Of a stretch of DNA of 64,000 nt, positions 11,815-23,151 are shown piece after piece (positions within the stretch are counted from its first letter, which is position 1; the number at the start of each line of letters is the position of its first letter). Under the pieces are notes generated by a model. It did no database searches. It saw only the letters and a program-made list of their open reading frames with translations, and was not told where the DNA came from. Made by a program: the position numbers and the translations under genes. Source of the DNA: Charina bottae. Taxonomy: Eukaryota > Chordata > Lepidosauria > Squamata > Charinaidae. The stretch lies in contig JALMGJ010000001.1 of the NCBI GenBank assembly GCA_023362775.1, positions 90,274,501 to 90,338,500 on the forward strand. Reading direction: 5' to 3'.

Positions 11815-12045
11815 CAGGGGTGGGCAACATCAGGCCTGCGGGCCATATAAGGCCCGCGGGGCTCCCACCCGCAAACCCCGCCCCTTCCACGCAATTGGCT
11901 CCCACCCGCAAACCCCGCCCCCAGTGCTTGTGATTGGCTCCCTCCCGCAAACTCCAGTCCCCGGTCCGTGGAAATCCCAGAAGCCCCGGCCCCTGGTTAT
12001 AAATATCCAAATGGCCCTTGGCAGAAAAACGGTTCCCCACCCCTG
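11815..12045. mobile_element. hAT-type MITE (caggggtgggcaac family), 231 bp
   Basis: Starts caggggtgggcaac and ends gttccccacccctg, with a perfect 8-bp target duplication gcctagac at 11807-11814 and 12046-12053. The interior is GC-rich with repeated ggctcccaccc/cgcaaac blocks and no transposase. The terminus style is that of Charlie-like hAT elements. Confidence 0.9.
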
Positions 12046-12053
12046 GCCTAGAC

Positions 12054-13082
12054 CAACACCAACAGCACTGAAGTTTCTTTTATATAGTAAGTTATTTACA
12101 AACAGCGGGCACAGCTCAGCAATATGGTACCCTGCCTACTTTTACGCATAACATCTGCAGTTAAAAAAGATTTTAAATAAAACAGAAATTAGTAGATCTC
12201 TCAACTTCATCTTCTTCACTTCTGGAGAATCTCTTTCACCAGTAGTAAAACAACTCAACTGATTGTTTGATTCAGTACATACCATTTCCTATGTTCAAGA
12301 ATTATGGATAATTTCCTAGCATCTATTTAATCTTATTGGGCTGTGAACAGGCAAAGAGCTACTAATTGCCTAGCCTTCTGACCAACAAAGGTCTCTCATT
12401 GTTTGAACTGATGTCCAGCTTCACATTTCTCTGGGGAAGCCTCTATTTGTAGTTTCTCAAAACTCATGGGGGGGGGGGAGGCAGTCCAACATATAAGATG
12501 AAACATTTTAAATTTTTTCTGCACAAGAAGAATCAGGATATGCTGTAAACAAGTGGGGAAGGAGAACAGCAGCAGAAGAGGCACCCAGAAACTCCTATAA
12601 AATGATGCCTTTCTTAGATGAAAAGAAGAAATAAGCAACCAAAAAAGCTGCACCACTGATTAAAAAGGAACTGGGAGTAATGGTTGAATATGACTTGATC
12701 TCCCTAGCCTGCAAGGAAACAGGACCACAGATCAGGATATCAGGTGCAAAGAACCTATGGAAGAATTTTCTATTCCACTACCATTCAGTACTTAATGAAA
12801 GATCCGATCACCACGAAGTTGATGCAAATTAGATTTCAATCTGGCCTCTATTGAGCCAACTTTCTTCTACTTATATCGCTCCCCAACAACACAAATACAT
12901 TTTAGGAAGGGGTAGTGAAAAATGTTAATAGTGACATACTGTGAATGTGATAAAAAAGCAAAGCAATGTACAGCATGAGGGAAGAAATCCAGGAGAAGCT
13001 GGACTTAGACCTTTTTTTTTTAAAAAAAAAAGTGGAATTACAGAAAGACTAAAGTCATTGTACACGTGGGAACTACATTATG
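12054..13082. other. Unannotated sequence
   Basis: No recognised element. Contains a short poly-G tract near 12470 and a T10/A10 palindrome near 13012-13031. Confidence 0.45.
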
Positions 13083-13090
13083 AGATAGAG

Positions 13091-13224
13091 CAGTGTTTTT
13101 CAAACTTGGCAACTTTAAGATGTGTGGACTTCAACTCCCAGCATTCCCCAGCCAGCATGCTGGGTGGGAAATGCTGGGAGTTGAAGTCCACACATCTTAA
13201 ACTTGTCAAGTTTCAAAAACACTG
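13091..13224. mobile_element. cagtgtttctcaacc palindromic MITE, 134 bp
   Basis: Palindromic, cagtgtttttcaaact to caaaaacactg, centred at gccagcatgctggg. The 8-bp flanks agatagag (13083-13090) and agctagag (13225-13232) match at 7 of 8 bases. It sits at the boundary of LTR-like repeat copy B. Confidence 0.85.
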
Positions 13225-13225
13225 A

Positions 13226-13465
13226 GCTAGAGCTTCCCAGGGCAGAAATGCTGAGTATGTCAATAACCAATTGCCACCCTGTAAAGCAAAGAGTCTGTCA
13301 ACCCACAGAAAATGCAGGAGAAAGAAGTGACAGGTTTAAACTGCAGAAGATATAAGAAGGGGCAGCATCTTCATTTTTACAGGGCAACCAATTGATTGTG
13401 GTGATTTCAGACAGCATGCAATAAAGTTTTAACTGGCTGTGCCATGTTGAAAGGGAAGTTTCAGC
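13226..13465. repeat. LTR-like dispersed repeat, copy B
   Basis: Collinear with 4911-5446: agctagagcttccc, gggcag, ccaattgccacc, ggtttaaactgcagaagata, a TATA-like atataagaa, gcaataaagttttaactgg and agtttcag. The order of a TATA-like element and an aataaa signal is LTR-like. Family unknown and ends not proven. Confidence 0.45.
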
Positions 13466-14290
13466 TTAGTTCAAACCAGCTAAAGAAGAGAGCCTAACAC
13501 TATATAAAACATACCTTAAAGAGTTAAAAATAAAACATGAAGCAATCCAAAGGGATTTTTTAAAATAGATTTAAACAGATGCAATATATCAGGTTAATTA
13601 TATCTCCTAGCATGTCCCAGTGTTCTTGTTCATCTTAAAACTTTGCCTGGAGGTGTCCTTTCTCTAGCCAACTATGTTCAAGCGATTTTCCTTACACACA
13701 AATATTATCTTCAAACGTTTTGCTGACTGTCAAGGAAACCAACACAAAATCAAAGTCCCAAGCCCACCCACCCCCAAAAAGCACACCTGAATGACAGCAA
13801 AGATTGTTAAATTAAATCTCACTCACTCAACATCAGTATAACAGCATAAGAATCTAACCCAGTTCCCGTATTAGTCATTCAGATGCCCATAGGAAACCTC
13901 TAAATGAGAGTATCTTCCTTCTCGTATTCCACAACAGCTTGTGGAAGGCCACAAGTTCAACATTCACATGGAACAATAACAGCAATAACCTCCTAGCTGA
14001 GACTCCAAGCAGTAAATAATCCAAAATATATGCATAAACTGGGCCAGTCAAGGTCTACCTTTGCTGGTTCAAAAGAAAGCTAGAACTGCAGAGATTGAGT
14101 CAACAACCAAAGTCTTCCAAATGTAGAATGAAACTTTCAACATAAACATACCCACATGTTTAACATCTCAGAAAATATCCCCTACCCACAACACTGCACT
14201 AGCAGACCTTTAAAGGGCATTGTTCCACTATCCTGCTTAATCACAGGGTAGCAAGCAAGTTATCCATCTATCTCTGAGCTACAGGGCTTA
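13466..14290. other. Unannotated sequence
   Basis: No recognisable repeat, gene or exon was seen. Confidence 0.45.
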
Positions 14291-14298
14291 CCTCGACC

Positions 14299-14484
14299 CA
14301 GGGGTTCTCAAACTGTGGATTATGAGCCCCCAAGGAGCTATGAGCAGGTGGGGGTGAGGGTGAGACAAACATTTTTAAACCTGATCAGGCTTGTGCAGGC
14401 AAAGTCGAAGTGCTGTCAAAACCTGTTCCAGTCTTTGCTTTCTACTTTGCCTGTGCAAGCTACCTGTGACTTTGAGAACCCCTG
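14299..14484. mobile_element. hAT-type MITE (caggggttctcaaactg family), 186 bp
   Basis: Inverted termini caggggttctcaaactg and ctttgagaacccctg delimit the element. The flanking octamers cctcgacc and taatatat do not match, so the target duplication is lost or one end is rearranged. No coding capacity. Confidence 0.75.
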
Positions 14485-16212
14485 TAATATATAGATTAAA
14501 ATTGAATAACAAAAATAAGTGGTATATTTAGTTCTTGTGTGACCCTAACCACAATGAAATCATTGACCATATTAAAAGGGGGGGGGATTGTACAGTTTAT
14601 TTTACCAATTTAGGAGTTGTATTACAAATTTTGAAAAAGCCTGCCCCTCACCCCCTCACTGCAGAGTCTACAATGACTCCCGTCCCCAGAGGTTTGAGTT
14701 CCTGGTAATCTCGTGCTTCACAGTAGCAAAGGGAGGGATGCAGAGAGATGTAGTTCAGCAACATTTGGAGGGCACATGCTCCCCATGCATAGCCCACACT
14801 GAGCAAACAGCTATGCAGTCCTAGAAGAAAGGCTGGAGTCTATAAAGACTTCTAAAGACAACACCAGTTCCTCAGATGATATCATCCTCTGGCTATTTGG
14901 TCTTATTGCAATGCAGCGGATAGATCAAATCTGTAGTTCCTGCAGCAGGGAAACTGCCCGAGAATATAGGAAGTAAAGCATGTAAGTCTTGCCAGTGTTC
15001 AAGACTCTGCATCGTAAGTCCAAGTTGAAACACCAAGATTCAGTGTATACTTCATCTGTTCAAAGCCACAGGAAGACAATGCCTATGCTGATCACTGTGA
15101 ATTCAAGGGGACTAATCAGAGCAGCACAAGGACTTTAAAAATCTGTGGGGAAAATAGTAGTAATGTGGCACCAAACCATCACGCAGTAACAGGTGAAATA
15201 AGTACTATAGTACACTGGAAGCATTGCTCACATAACACCTTAGAATTTATTTCTGCACAAACTGCTTTCTTCATTAAATGAAAATGTGAATTATCAGTGC
15301 CTGGTCACACTGTCCCAAAATACAATGGAAAGAGGTGGGGGTACACATCCCATTTAAATTGCTGGTTTTCACATAAGGAATATGGAAAGCCATTAAGAAA
15401 ATGAGAGAGGGGCAGGTTCGAGAACAATTTGGTGAGCTTCTCACATGATAAAGACTTTTATACATTCAATTACTTTAAAGCTGTTAAAAGCTTTTAGGAC
15501 TATCTGCTGGTAAACATTTGCATCACTTTCAGCCTTCCTTGACAAGGCAAGAAAGATACAATTCCTTCTACGATCCACTTTATAGGACTACTAAAACACT
15601 TCCATCCTGGATATTTTTAATACCATTAAGCTGAAGAGTTCCTCTGACCAAACAATAAAGCAAACCAAGCATGAGCAGCATTCAGATTTTTCAGCATCTT
15701 ACCAAGCTAGCTTCTTTAATTGAAATTGCTTTTGTAAAATATGTCAACGTTCATTGTACAAGGCAGCAAACTTTTCCTGCACTGTCCTTAAAAAAAACCT
15801 GTTAGTTAGGAGGAGTTGTTCTGAAACAAAGGGGAAAGGTCGATGTTCCACCTAGTTTTTTAAAATTTGAGGAAGAGTCTAGCATGCCTATTGACCCTGT
15901 GTAACAAGTAACTTGTTGTCTTAGCCTCCCTCCCAGCAGATTAAGGAACTGTAAGAAATGAATTTCATTTACTTGCAGCCCTGCTGTGACTTTGTGAAGC
16001 ATGCTACCATCCTGCAATGCTCTTCACAGGCTTACTAGGTCAACAGTTCTGAGCTCCTGCCAGACTTTCACAAGAAAATGTCTGAGGAAAATGCCATAAA
16101 GAGGATTCTCCCAAGAACTGAGTGAACTTACTGGTTTGTTTTTGAACAAGTTGAACAGAAAGCCTAAAGGTGTAAAACCCATTTTTATTTATGAGATTCA
16201 CTCCCAAAGCCA
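14485..16212. other. Largely unannotated sequence
   Basis: Around 14650-14790 a segment (agatgtagttcagcaacatt and nearby) resembles old MITE debris common in reptiles, but I cannot delimit it. Nothing else recognised. Confidence 0.4.
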
Positions 16213-16384
16213 TCTGTGTCCCCAACCTGTGGGCCACGGCCTGTCAGGAAGTGGGCTGCACCGCAGGTGAGCGGTGGTGGTCCGAGCGATTGGCTCCCGC
16301 CTGCAAACCACCACCCCCCCCCGGTCCGTGGAAAAATTGTCTTCCACGACCGGTCCCTGGTGCCAAAAAGGTTAGGTACCCCCG
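16213..16384. mobile_element. hAT-type MITE remnant (ggtccccaacc family), about 172 bp
   Basis: The left end is decayed (gtccccaacctgtgggccac). The right end reads cggtccctggtgccaaaaag followed by gttaggtacccccg. The two ends are inverted-repeat partners. No target duplication is visible. Overlapping plus-strand frames are incidental to the GC-rich element. Confidence 0.65.
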
Positions 16385-16446
16385 TTTTAAGACATCTTTC
16401 TTCTCTTAGGTGTTGCCAACCTATTCATATTGATGTCCTTTTACAG

Positions 16447-16499
16447 AAAAATGTGATATAACATTTGAAGGCAGTCTTCATGGTTTCAGCTGGGGAAAG
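16447..16499 (+). CDS. Candidate 53-bp internal coding exon, gene unknown
   Basis: A strong acceptor (tgtccttttacag ending at 16446) and a strong donor (ggggaaag then gtaagc from 16500) bracket 53 bases. Only the frame beginning with a two-base split codon is open; it ends in phase 0 and reads KCDITFEGSLHGFSWGK. I do not recognise the protein. Pseudo-exons are common in vertebrate introns, so splice strength plus an open frame is suggestive, not proof. A hAT remnant ends about 60 bp upstream. Confidence 0.35.
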
Positions 16500-17624
16500 G
16501 TAAGCAAAACAATTTGGGGTGATTTCTACGTGGACTACTAGATTTCCGTGGAGGAAAATCCAATGGCTTCTGTTGTCCTCAGCTTGGCCACCAGCATTGC
16601 CCAGGGTTTTGATACTTCTTTCCTCCTTGGCTAGTGGTTCGGATTCTGTATTATCCTTCCAACTGACTCAGTATCTGGTCAGTGAGAGGGAAGCAGGAGC
16701 TATGTAAACCTAATATGCACAATCCTCTAGAAAATGGAAGATTGTTCAAAATAGGTTTCTGTGCATGTAACTATTTCACATTAGTTGTTTGGGGGGAATG
16801 CATGTGCATGCCTTGCTTGGCACATTATCTGTTTTGCTCATTTCTATTGTCCTTCTTAATACGCTGGAGCAGTTTATGGAACAAAATAGATGCAAGATCT
16901 CAGCATATGGCAGCCCTATCCAGGTGGGTGTCCACCAGCACTGATGACTACCAGCTAAGTGTGTGAACTGACTACTAAACAGCAGCTTCTAAAGACATCT
17001 GACATATTGATTCAGCACCGTCAAGTACCTGAAGCAGAAGGGAAGGATGCCTGAACATCTGCATATTTAAAAAGCATCCTGCGTGCCGGCTGGATTTTCT
17101 CTATCCCAGGGCAAGCCATTTACAAATGTTTTATTTGTGTTTTCAATCAGGCTACAGCAAATTAACTCCCCTGGTGTTTAAGTCTAAAGCAAACTTGCTT
17201 CATCATAATTGCCTCTTATTCATACAAGCAAAAGCTTGTGCCAACTGAGCTCACTCTTGTCCTGAGAGAAGAGAAAGAAACAGTGGACGGCACAGCACGT
17301 TTTAAAGACATTCTAAAGGGCTGCTTCTCTTATCTGCTCTGAAACAGTCCCTTCACCCAAAGGAGTGAGTTTCTCAGCATGTAAGGAGTGTTTTCAAGTC
17401 TGATTAACAAGAAAGAGGAGGAAGCATACATCCATAGGTAGAACAAGCTCAGCTTCAGAGACTCAAGTGTCCAAATTACTGACAACAGTAGTAGGTGGTA
17501 GCAGCCATCCTTATGTATAGCTAAAAACAGAACTTCCACACTCAAAGAGAGTACAGCTCTATCTCCCATAATGCCCAGCTAGGGGACTTCCCAGTGACAT
17601 CTCATTACCACTACTGGAGACAGG
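16500..17624. other. Unannotated sequence
   Basis: No repeat family recognised. Open frames up to 94 codons here show no domain. Confidence 0.45.
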
Positions 17625-17688
17625 GTGCTGAGTAGTATATACCGCCCAGGGTCCCTCCTTGTGCGGGAGATGGGCGGGGTATAAATAT

Positions 17689-17740
<52 letters not shown>
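17625..17740 (+). repeat. LINE 3'-tail fragment followed by (GATA)n microsatellite
   Basis: A short segment (ataccgcccagggtccctcc then gggcggggtataaat) matches the style of the L2-type 3' terminus seen in this window. It runs directly into about 48 bp of GATA repeats at 17693-17740. GATA arrays often grow from LINE tails, and they are frequent in squamates. Confidence 0.7.
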
Positions 17741-17744
<4 letters not shown>

Positions 17745-17842
17745 GCAGAGCTAGCAGTAGTTCTGCCCCCAGCTCCTGAGAGTGTTGTGTGACCTGATGA
17801 GTGCATTAGGAATATGGAAATACAATTGCCTTTTTGGATCAG

Positions 17843-17937
<95 letters not shown>

Positions 17938-18040
17938 ATCTGATCCAAAAAGGTAATTGTATTTCCATATTCCTAATGCACTCATCAGGTCACACTACAC
18001 TCTCAGGAGGTGGGGCAGAACTACTGCTAACGCTGCCTAT
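17741..18040. repeat. Palindrome of about 300 bp with a (TA)n core
   Basis: Arms 17741-17845 and 17936-18040 are inverted complements: the left begins ataggcagagctagcag and the right ends cgctgcctat, with matching internal blocks such as cctttttggatcagatt and aatctgatccaaaaagg. The centre, roughly 17846-17935, is alternating TA with one interruption. Arms of about 105 bp with mostly point differences suggest a fold-back element. The 199-codon plus-strand frame spanning it is largely the TA repeat and is not a gene. Confidence 0.85.
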
Positions 18041-18216
18041 CATTTTTCCTGCTAACCTTCAGCATAAAGCAGGTAACAATTTAAGAAAAGTTACCCTGCC
18101 TTACAACTTCCTCAGTTTGGTGTCCAAGGGCCCACAAGTTTATCTCCCCATGTCCCTTGTTTCCATATGCACAAGTATTAACTGCACTGCAGCACTATCT
18201 CCTATATTATCTAGAC

Positions 18217-18349
18217 CAGTGTTTCTCAACCTTGGCAACTTTATGATGGGTGGACTTCAACTCTCAGAATTCCCCAGCCAGCATGCTGCTGGGGAATTCT
18301 GGGAGTTGAAGTCCACCCATCATAATGTTGCCAAGGTTGAGAAACACTG
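18217..18349. mobile_element. cagtgtttctcaacc palindromic MITE, 133 bp
   Basis: Palindromic from cagtgtttctcaaccttgg to ccaaggttgagaaacactg, centred on gccagcatgctgctgg. Flanks atctagac (18209-18216) and gtctagac (18350-18357) match at 7 of 8. Confidence 0.9.
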
Positions 18350-18357
18350 GTCTAGAC

Positions 18358-19739
18358 CATCACTAATGTGCAACTTTGCAACACAACAGGCAATTTGCAA
18401 GAAATTCACATAACTGCCACAAACCCAACTGTCTACACCTCTAATGACTTAACCTCCCTGTTTCCCCTCAGGTAAATTGGTGCAAAAGAATCTGTTGGTT
18501 TCGCAAAGAAATTGATTCTTTTAAAGGAAAATAGTCCTTGTTCCTCTTTCCTTGAGACTGGAAGAGTTGTTACCCTTGGATCAGGCACTTCTATCATGCT
18601 CCTAAAGATCTCACCCACAAAACTGCCTCTGTTTTTCCAGATATATGAACCAGTGATTTCTGTCCAGCAGAGATTCAGTGCAATATAGTGGAGAGCCCTT
18701 ATATTGCTGCTGGCTTTCTATCCCTGGCTATTTATTGCATTTGCTTATCTAGAATGTTAGATTATTTACTTTTGGAAACTGTAGGGAAGTTGGCCACCTT
18801 GGCTGTTGCTTAAGTTACCTGTCTGTTTATCTTACCACCTGAACTTTCATTGACTGGGTTCTGTCTTCTGCTGGAAGAGCTTGGCTTTCTTTAAAACTTT
18901 CTGGGTTCCTCTGTAAAATTACCCAATAAATTCAAGTCTAAAACTCTCTTCCTGTAACTTGCTTTAAGCTGAGAGCTTTCTGAGACTGGCAGGCTATTTA
19001 TAGATCTATGTAACTATTAGCCTCCAGCTAGCTATTGTCTTGTCCCAAAGCAGCAGACCCTTCCCAAAAAAATCATGTGCCACAGGAGAAGGTGGCAGCT
19101 CCGTGAGAGGAAACTAAAGCCATCAAAACAAGCAAAATAACAACAGAGTCCAAACAGTTCTAAAAACATAGAACATAATGCCACAAAAGTCACTCCCCTT
19201 TCAGCACCCCCAAGTAAAACATCCTGCTTGGTTCTCCTATTACTTCTTACAATGTCTTGCTTGGGGCCTATGTGCGTTTCCCTTTAAAAACGTATTTGCT
19301 TCAACAAGAAATTCCAGAAGTTGCAGCCATCTCTAGTTTGCTGTGTGCTATTGGCAGTTAATAGGTAGCTTTATAGAAATCTCTCAGATTCACCCCTCCT
19401 GAAATAACAGCTGTGCTCTTAGTATGTTTTATATGCATATCTCATTTTTTTCCATGTACTCCAGTACTATTTGCTTTGACAAGAAGCAGCTCTATCAGTA
19501 CCACTTTTTTCACTGAAGATGCCCAGGACTGGACTTGCAAAGTATGTCCTCCCATCTATTATGTTCCCATCTAGAATTATTTTTACCCTGCTATATCTTG
19601 AGATATACAACCAGATACAACTCGGTATCTTGATATACACAACCAGGAAACTAAACAGCCTCTTTACAACAGTTTACAAACTGCATTTACGAACTGAACT
19701 GAGGGCTCTATACTGAATTACACATCATCTCAGCCACTG
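18358..19739. other. Unannotated sequence
   Basis: Nothing recognised. Confidence 0.45.
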
Positions 19740-19868
19740 TCCTTTATTATAGATTGAGGCAGAGACCAAGAGATTACAATACATATTTAGAAGGTCCTTG
19801 ACCAGGTGAGATTTGAACAGGGTTTTCCAGGCTTATAACTCAATCTGAACCCCTGAACTACATCAGTT
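19740..19868 (-). mobile_element. Old tRNA-derived SINE fragment (minus strand)
   Basis: The plus strand reads gagatttgaacagggttttc then cttataactcaatctgaacc, as expected for the reverse complement of a decayed Sauria-type tRNA head with box B. Boundaries are approximate. Confidence 0.5.
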
Positions 19869-21284
19869 TTTAACTTTTGTTCCTTTTAACATGACCTTTC
19901 CATTTTGTCTTGCCCTAACTAATTCTGGAATGTTATCTCAGATTCTATAAAGAAGTATGAGAGTGATATCAAGCTTACTTAAATTTTAAATAACCAAAAT
20001 AATATGAAGCATCTCTATCACACCTATAAAACTCTATAGACCAAACAAAGGTGTTCTATGGACACAGATCAGAAGCAATAGAAAACAAATAAATGTAGTC
20101 TGAGAGGTCTAGAAGTCATTCCACATTCCTTCTTTTCTAAACAGCCCCCCTTTTTATTCCATTTCATGTGCTCAGTGTCTTCTTCGCTGAGGAAGAAATT
20201 TCTTTTGTGATAATATAAACAGGCTGCTGCAGCGCCCTAATTCTGTGCTCTCTCCCTTCTACATAGATGTGGCATTCTGACAGCTCTGCTGCTGTGTGTC
20301 CCATTTCCAGCCTCAGCTGGGAGGTCTATGCTTAAATGACTGCAAAAGCAGCACAAAAATACTGACTCTTTTATGAGGAACAGCCAAAGGCATTTATACT
20401 TTTTAACTGAACCCAATGTGTGGTTACCCACATCACCTCTGCTCTTTTATGTTTGAATATTAATTTTATAATGAAGAATCTACATAGGTCTTTTGATTAA
20501 ACAACTTAAACTAAGAGAAGAGCTAAACGTTAATCCTGAAAGGACTTTATACAAGTCCTCACCTCCCAACCTGTGGGAGGCTCAGAAAGGTTTGGAGAAT
20601 ACTGGATTATTTATGTCTTTAGTCACTTTCCTAGTAATCCCAACACAGAATTTACTCCCAGATCTTTATTCTGGAGAGCCATAAATGAACATATGTGCAA
20701 AGTTCAGCCACAATTCCCAAAACAAACTTTAGCACTGTGCCCTGGTACAGTCTGGGGCAGAACTAAGCCTTGAATAGGGTCCCAAATATATCTTAGAATC
20801 TATGTCTCTTAACTGACAAGGGGCAAACATCAATGCATATAGCTAGCTAGCAACTTTTTCGTAGACAAAGAAGAATGTGAGCTGTTGACATCTAAGAGGA
20901 TTGCCTTTGTTATAGTTTGCCTTGCCTCTGACTTGAGCAAGCTTAGGCTCAAAACTACTTTTGTGTCTCAGTATTACTGCTCTGCTTCTATTTCTCAAGT
21001 TTACATTTCCTTTTCTTTATCTACAAATGCAATGAATTCTGTACATATTTTTTTCCTTGAAACTAGGATCACATTCTGGAACTTGTAATATACAGTAAAA
21101 GATGAGGCACCAGTTGTGAACTGTACCATATTGAATAGGGAGAAACCAAACTTTCTACTTCTGGAAATAGTATCTGTGGAGAAATTTTGGAAAACCCAAG
21201 ATCAGGATTACCACAGTTTTGCCCTTCCTCATTCCAACAAAAGCAGTGCAGTATTACTTCTAAGTTAAGAATTTGCATAGCTGA
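19869..21284. other. Unannotated sequence
   Basis: Nothing recognised. Several frames of 60-73 codons have no visible domain. Confidence 0.45.
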
Positions 21285-21297
21285 TTCCAATTCAGTA

Positions 21298-21631
21298 AGG
21301 GGCGCGATGGGTCAGCGGGTAAGACGCCAGACTTGGTGATCAGAAGATCACAAGTTCGGAGGTTCGAATCCCTAGTCCCGCGTGATGAAGTGAGCTCCCG
21401 CACTAGCTCCAGCTCTTGCCAACCTAGCAATTCGAAAGCATGCAAATGCAGGTAGATGAATAGGTACCACTTTGGTGGGAAGGTAACAGCGTTCCGTGTT
21501 CATCATGCTGGCCACATGACCACGGAAGCGTCTTCGGACAACGTTGGCTCTTTGGCTAACAAACGGAGATGACCACCAGCCCCTAGAGTTGGACACAACT
21601 GCACAAATGTGCGGGGGGAACCTTTACCTTT
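21298..21631 (+). mobile_element. Full-length tRNA-derived SINE, 334 bp, with 13-bp target duplication
   Basis: The 5' head is tRNA-like with an A-box-like gggtcagcgggtaag near 21309 and a perfect B box ggttcgaatcc at 21361-21371, as needed for RNA polymerase III transcription. The body runs through ccaacctagcaattcgaaag and aggtaccactttggtggg to a tail ending tttaccttt. The direct repeat ttccaattcagta flanks it at 21285-21297 and 21632-21644. A related but distinct SINE with the same body motifs lies reversed at 29733-30217. Short ORFs inside are incidental. Confidence 0.9.
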
Positions 21632-21644
21632 TTCCAATTCAGTA

Positions 21645-22012
21645 CTATTACAATGAGGAATTTCAGAATACAGGCACCCTAATAATATGATCACTCAAGG
21701 TATTTCCAAAAATATGTAGTAGTACATTTGGAATCTTGAAGTTATCTTCTGGGCATTTTTCCAAAATGGCTACCATGGAGAGATAACTACTTATAAAATA
21801 GCTGCCAGGATAGATACAGCCAATAACGTGCTTTTAACAGAAGGCAAACTGGTAAAGATTATCTCACAACCCTGAGGATGTTCCTATAATCTCCCATCTT
21901 ACCTCAGTCATTTTCTTTGGCAGCTGGGTACACTTCTACATAACTAAATTGCTTCTATAATGCACAAGCACTAGCCTGCTGCCCCATCTCCATTGTTATT
22001 TTGTAGAATGTC
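21645..22012. other. Unannotated sequence between SINE and PLE
   Basis: No element recognised. Confidence 0.45.
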
Positions 22013-22106
22013 ACTGTTCTTACAATATGTCTATGAAGGTTCTCAGTCATCCAGGTGGAATTGTCTGTAGCTTGAATCATGTCAACTGGATTTCTATTTT
22101 CTTAGT

Positions 22107-22146
22107 AGAAACGTTTCGCTCCTTATCCAAGGAGCTTCTTCAGTCT
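22107..22146 (-). ncRNA. Candidate hammerhead ribozyme of PLE 1 (minus arm)
   Basis: Exact reverse complement of the motif at 24623-24662, lying in the opposite arm of the fold-back. A transcript through the whole insertion could pair the two arms and mask both. Confidence 0.62.
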
Positions 22147-22240
22147 GAGCAAAGTTGGTAAGGGAATCCTAAATATGTTCCTAGGTAGCTGTGTGACCTT
22201 ACACCTGGGGCTAGGTCATGGTTATATTGAGATGTAATTT

Positions 22241-23151
22241 TTAAGTCCTTTTATTATCTAATGGAGGGTCGTTAAAATCACCATGCTGCTGTTGAGCTTC
22301 TGAAATGGTCTTAATCTTCCTAGGCACAGAAGACAAAACGGGGAGGAAGATGTGGGAGAGTTTGTGCCTGAGGCCCCCACCTCTATTCAAGGAAGGATTT
22401 TCCAAGTTGGCATAAATGGATTCCTTGACCCCTCTCTCAAACCACCTATCTTCTCTGTCTAAAATGTGAACATTAATGTCCTCAAATGAGTGTCCTTTTT
22501 CTTTTAGGTGAAGATAAACTGCTGACTCTGGTCCTGTGGTGTTATTTCTCCTGTGTTGGGCCATCCTCCTGTACATAGGTTGTTTGGTTTCTCCAATGTA
22601 GAGTTCAGAGCACTCCTCACTGCACTGGATTGCATAAACTACATTGCTTTTCTTATGTTTTGGAGTTTGATCTTTGGGGTGTACAAGCCTCTGTCTCAGT
22701 GTGTTGGTGGGTTTGAAATATACAGGTATGTGGTGTTTGCCAAATATCCGTTTTATCTTTTCAGACACGCCAGCCATGTAGGGAATGACCAGGTTCTTTC
22801 GTTTACTCTGAGTCTCAGCCCTATCTGTCGCTGTTTTAGGTCTGGTAGATTTAGATTTGGTGAAGGCCCAATTTGGATATCCACAGGCCTTCAGGGCTGT
22901 TCTCAGGTGCTGATTTTCATTCTTTTTGGAATCCATGGAGGTGGGGATGGTTTCTGCTCTGTGTGACAATGTCCTGATGACTCCTAGTTTGTGCTGCAGT
23001 GGATGGTGGGAGTCAAACATCAGATATTGATCTGTGTGTGTGGGTTTCCTGTAGATCCCTATTTCTAGCTTGCCACCGGTCCCAATGAGGACTTCACAGT
23101 CTAGGAATGCCAGTCTGTTGTCCTTGGTGTCTTCTCTGGTGAAGCTAATGT
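22241..23151 (-). pseudogene. Inverted copy of the PLE C-terminal coding region
   Basis: The minus-strand frame matches, residue for residue as far as I can compare, the plus-strand protein from its ISFTREDTKDNRL segment to the C-terminus ending PPLDNKRT. It contains the distal RT connection and the whole GIY-YIG domain but not motifs A-C. The frame is uninterrupted, yet it has no start of its own; the 43 bases from 23152 to 23194 counted in the open frame are antisense to the central segment. It is the left arm of the fold-back. Confidence 0.9.

Noticed and set aside
17814..18413. 199-codon plus-strand frame, one of the longest in the window
   Set aside because: It translates the TA repeat and palindrome arm and then the palindromic MITE at 18217; low complexity and no domain.
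21298..21371. Genuine tRNA gene
   Set aside because: A and B boxes are present but the sequence does not fold as a complete tRNA and continues into a SINE body with target duplications.
22553..22966. 137-codon plus-strand frame, repeated on the minus strand at 23803-24216
   Set aside because: It is antisense to the PLE GIY-YIG coding sequence in each arm; the duplicate simply reflects the inverted repeat.
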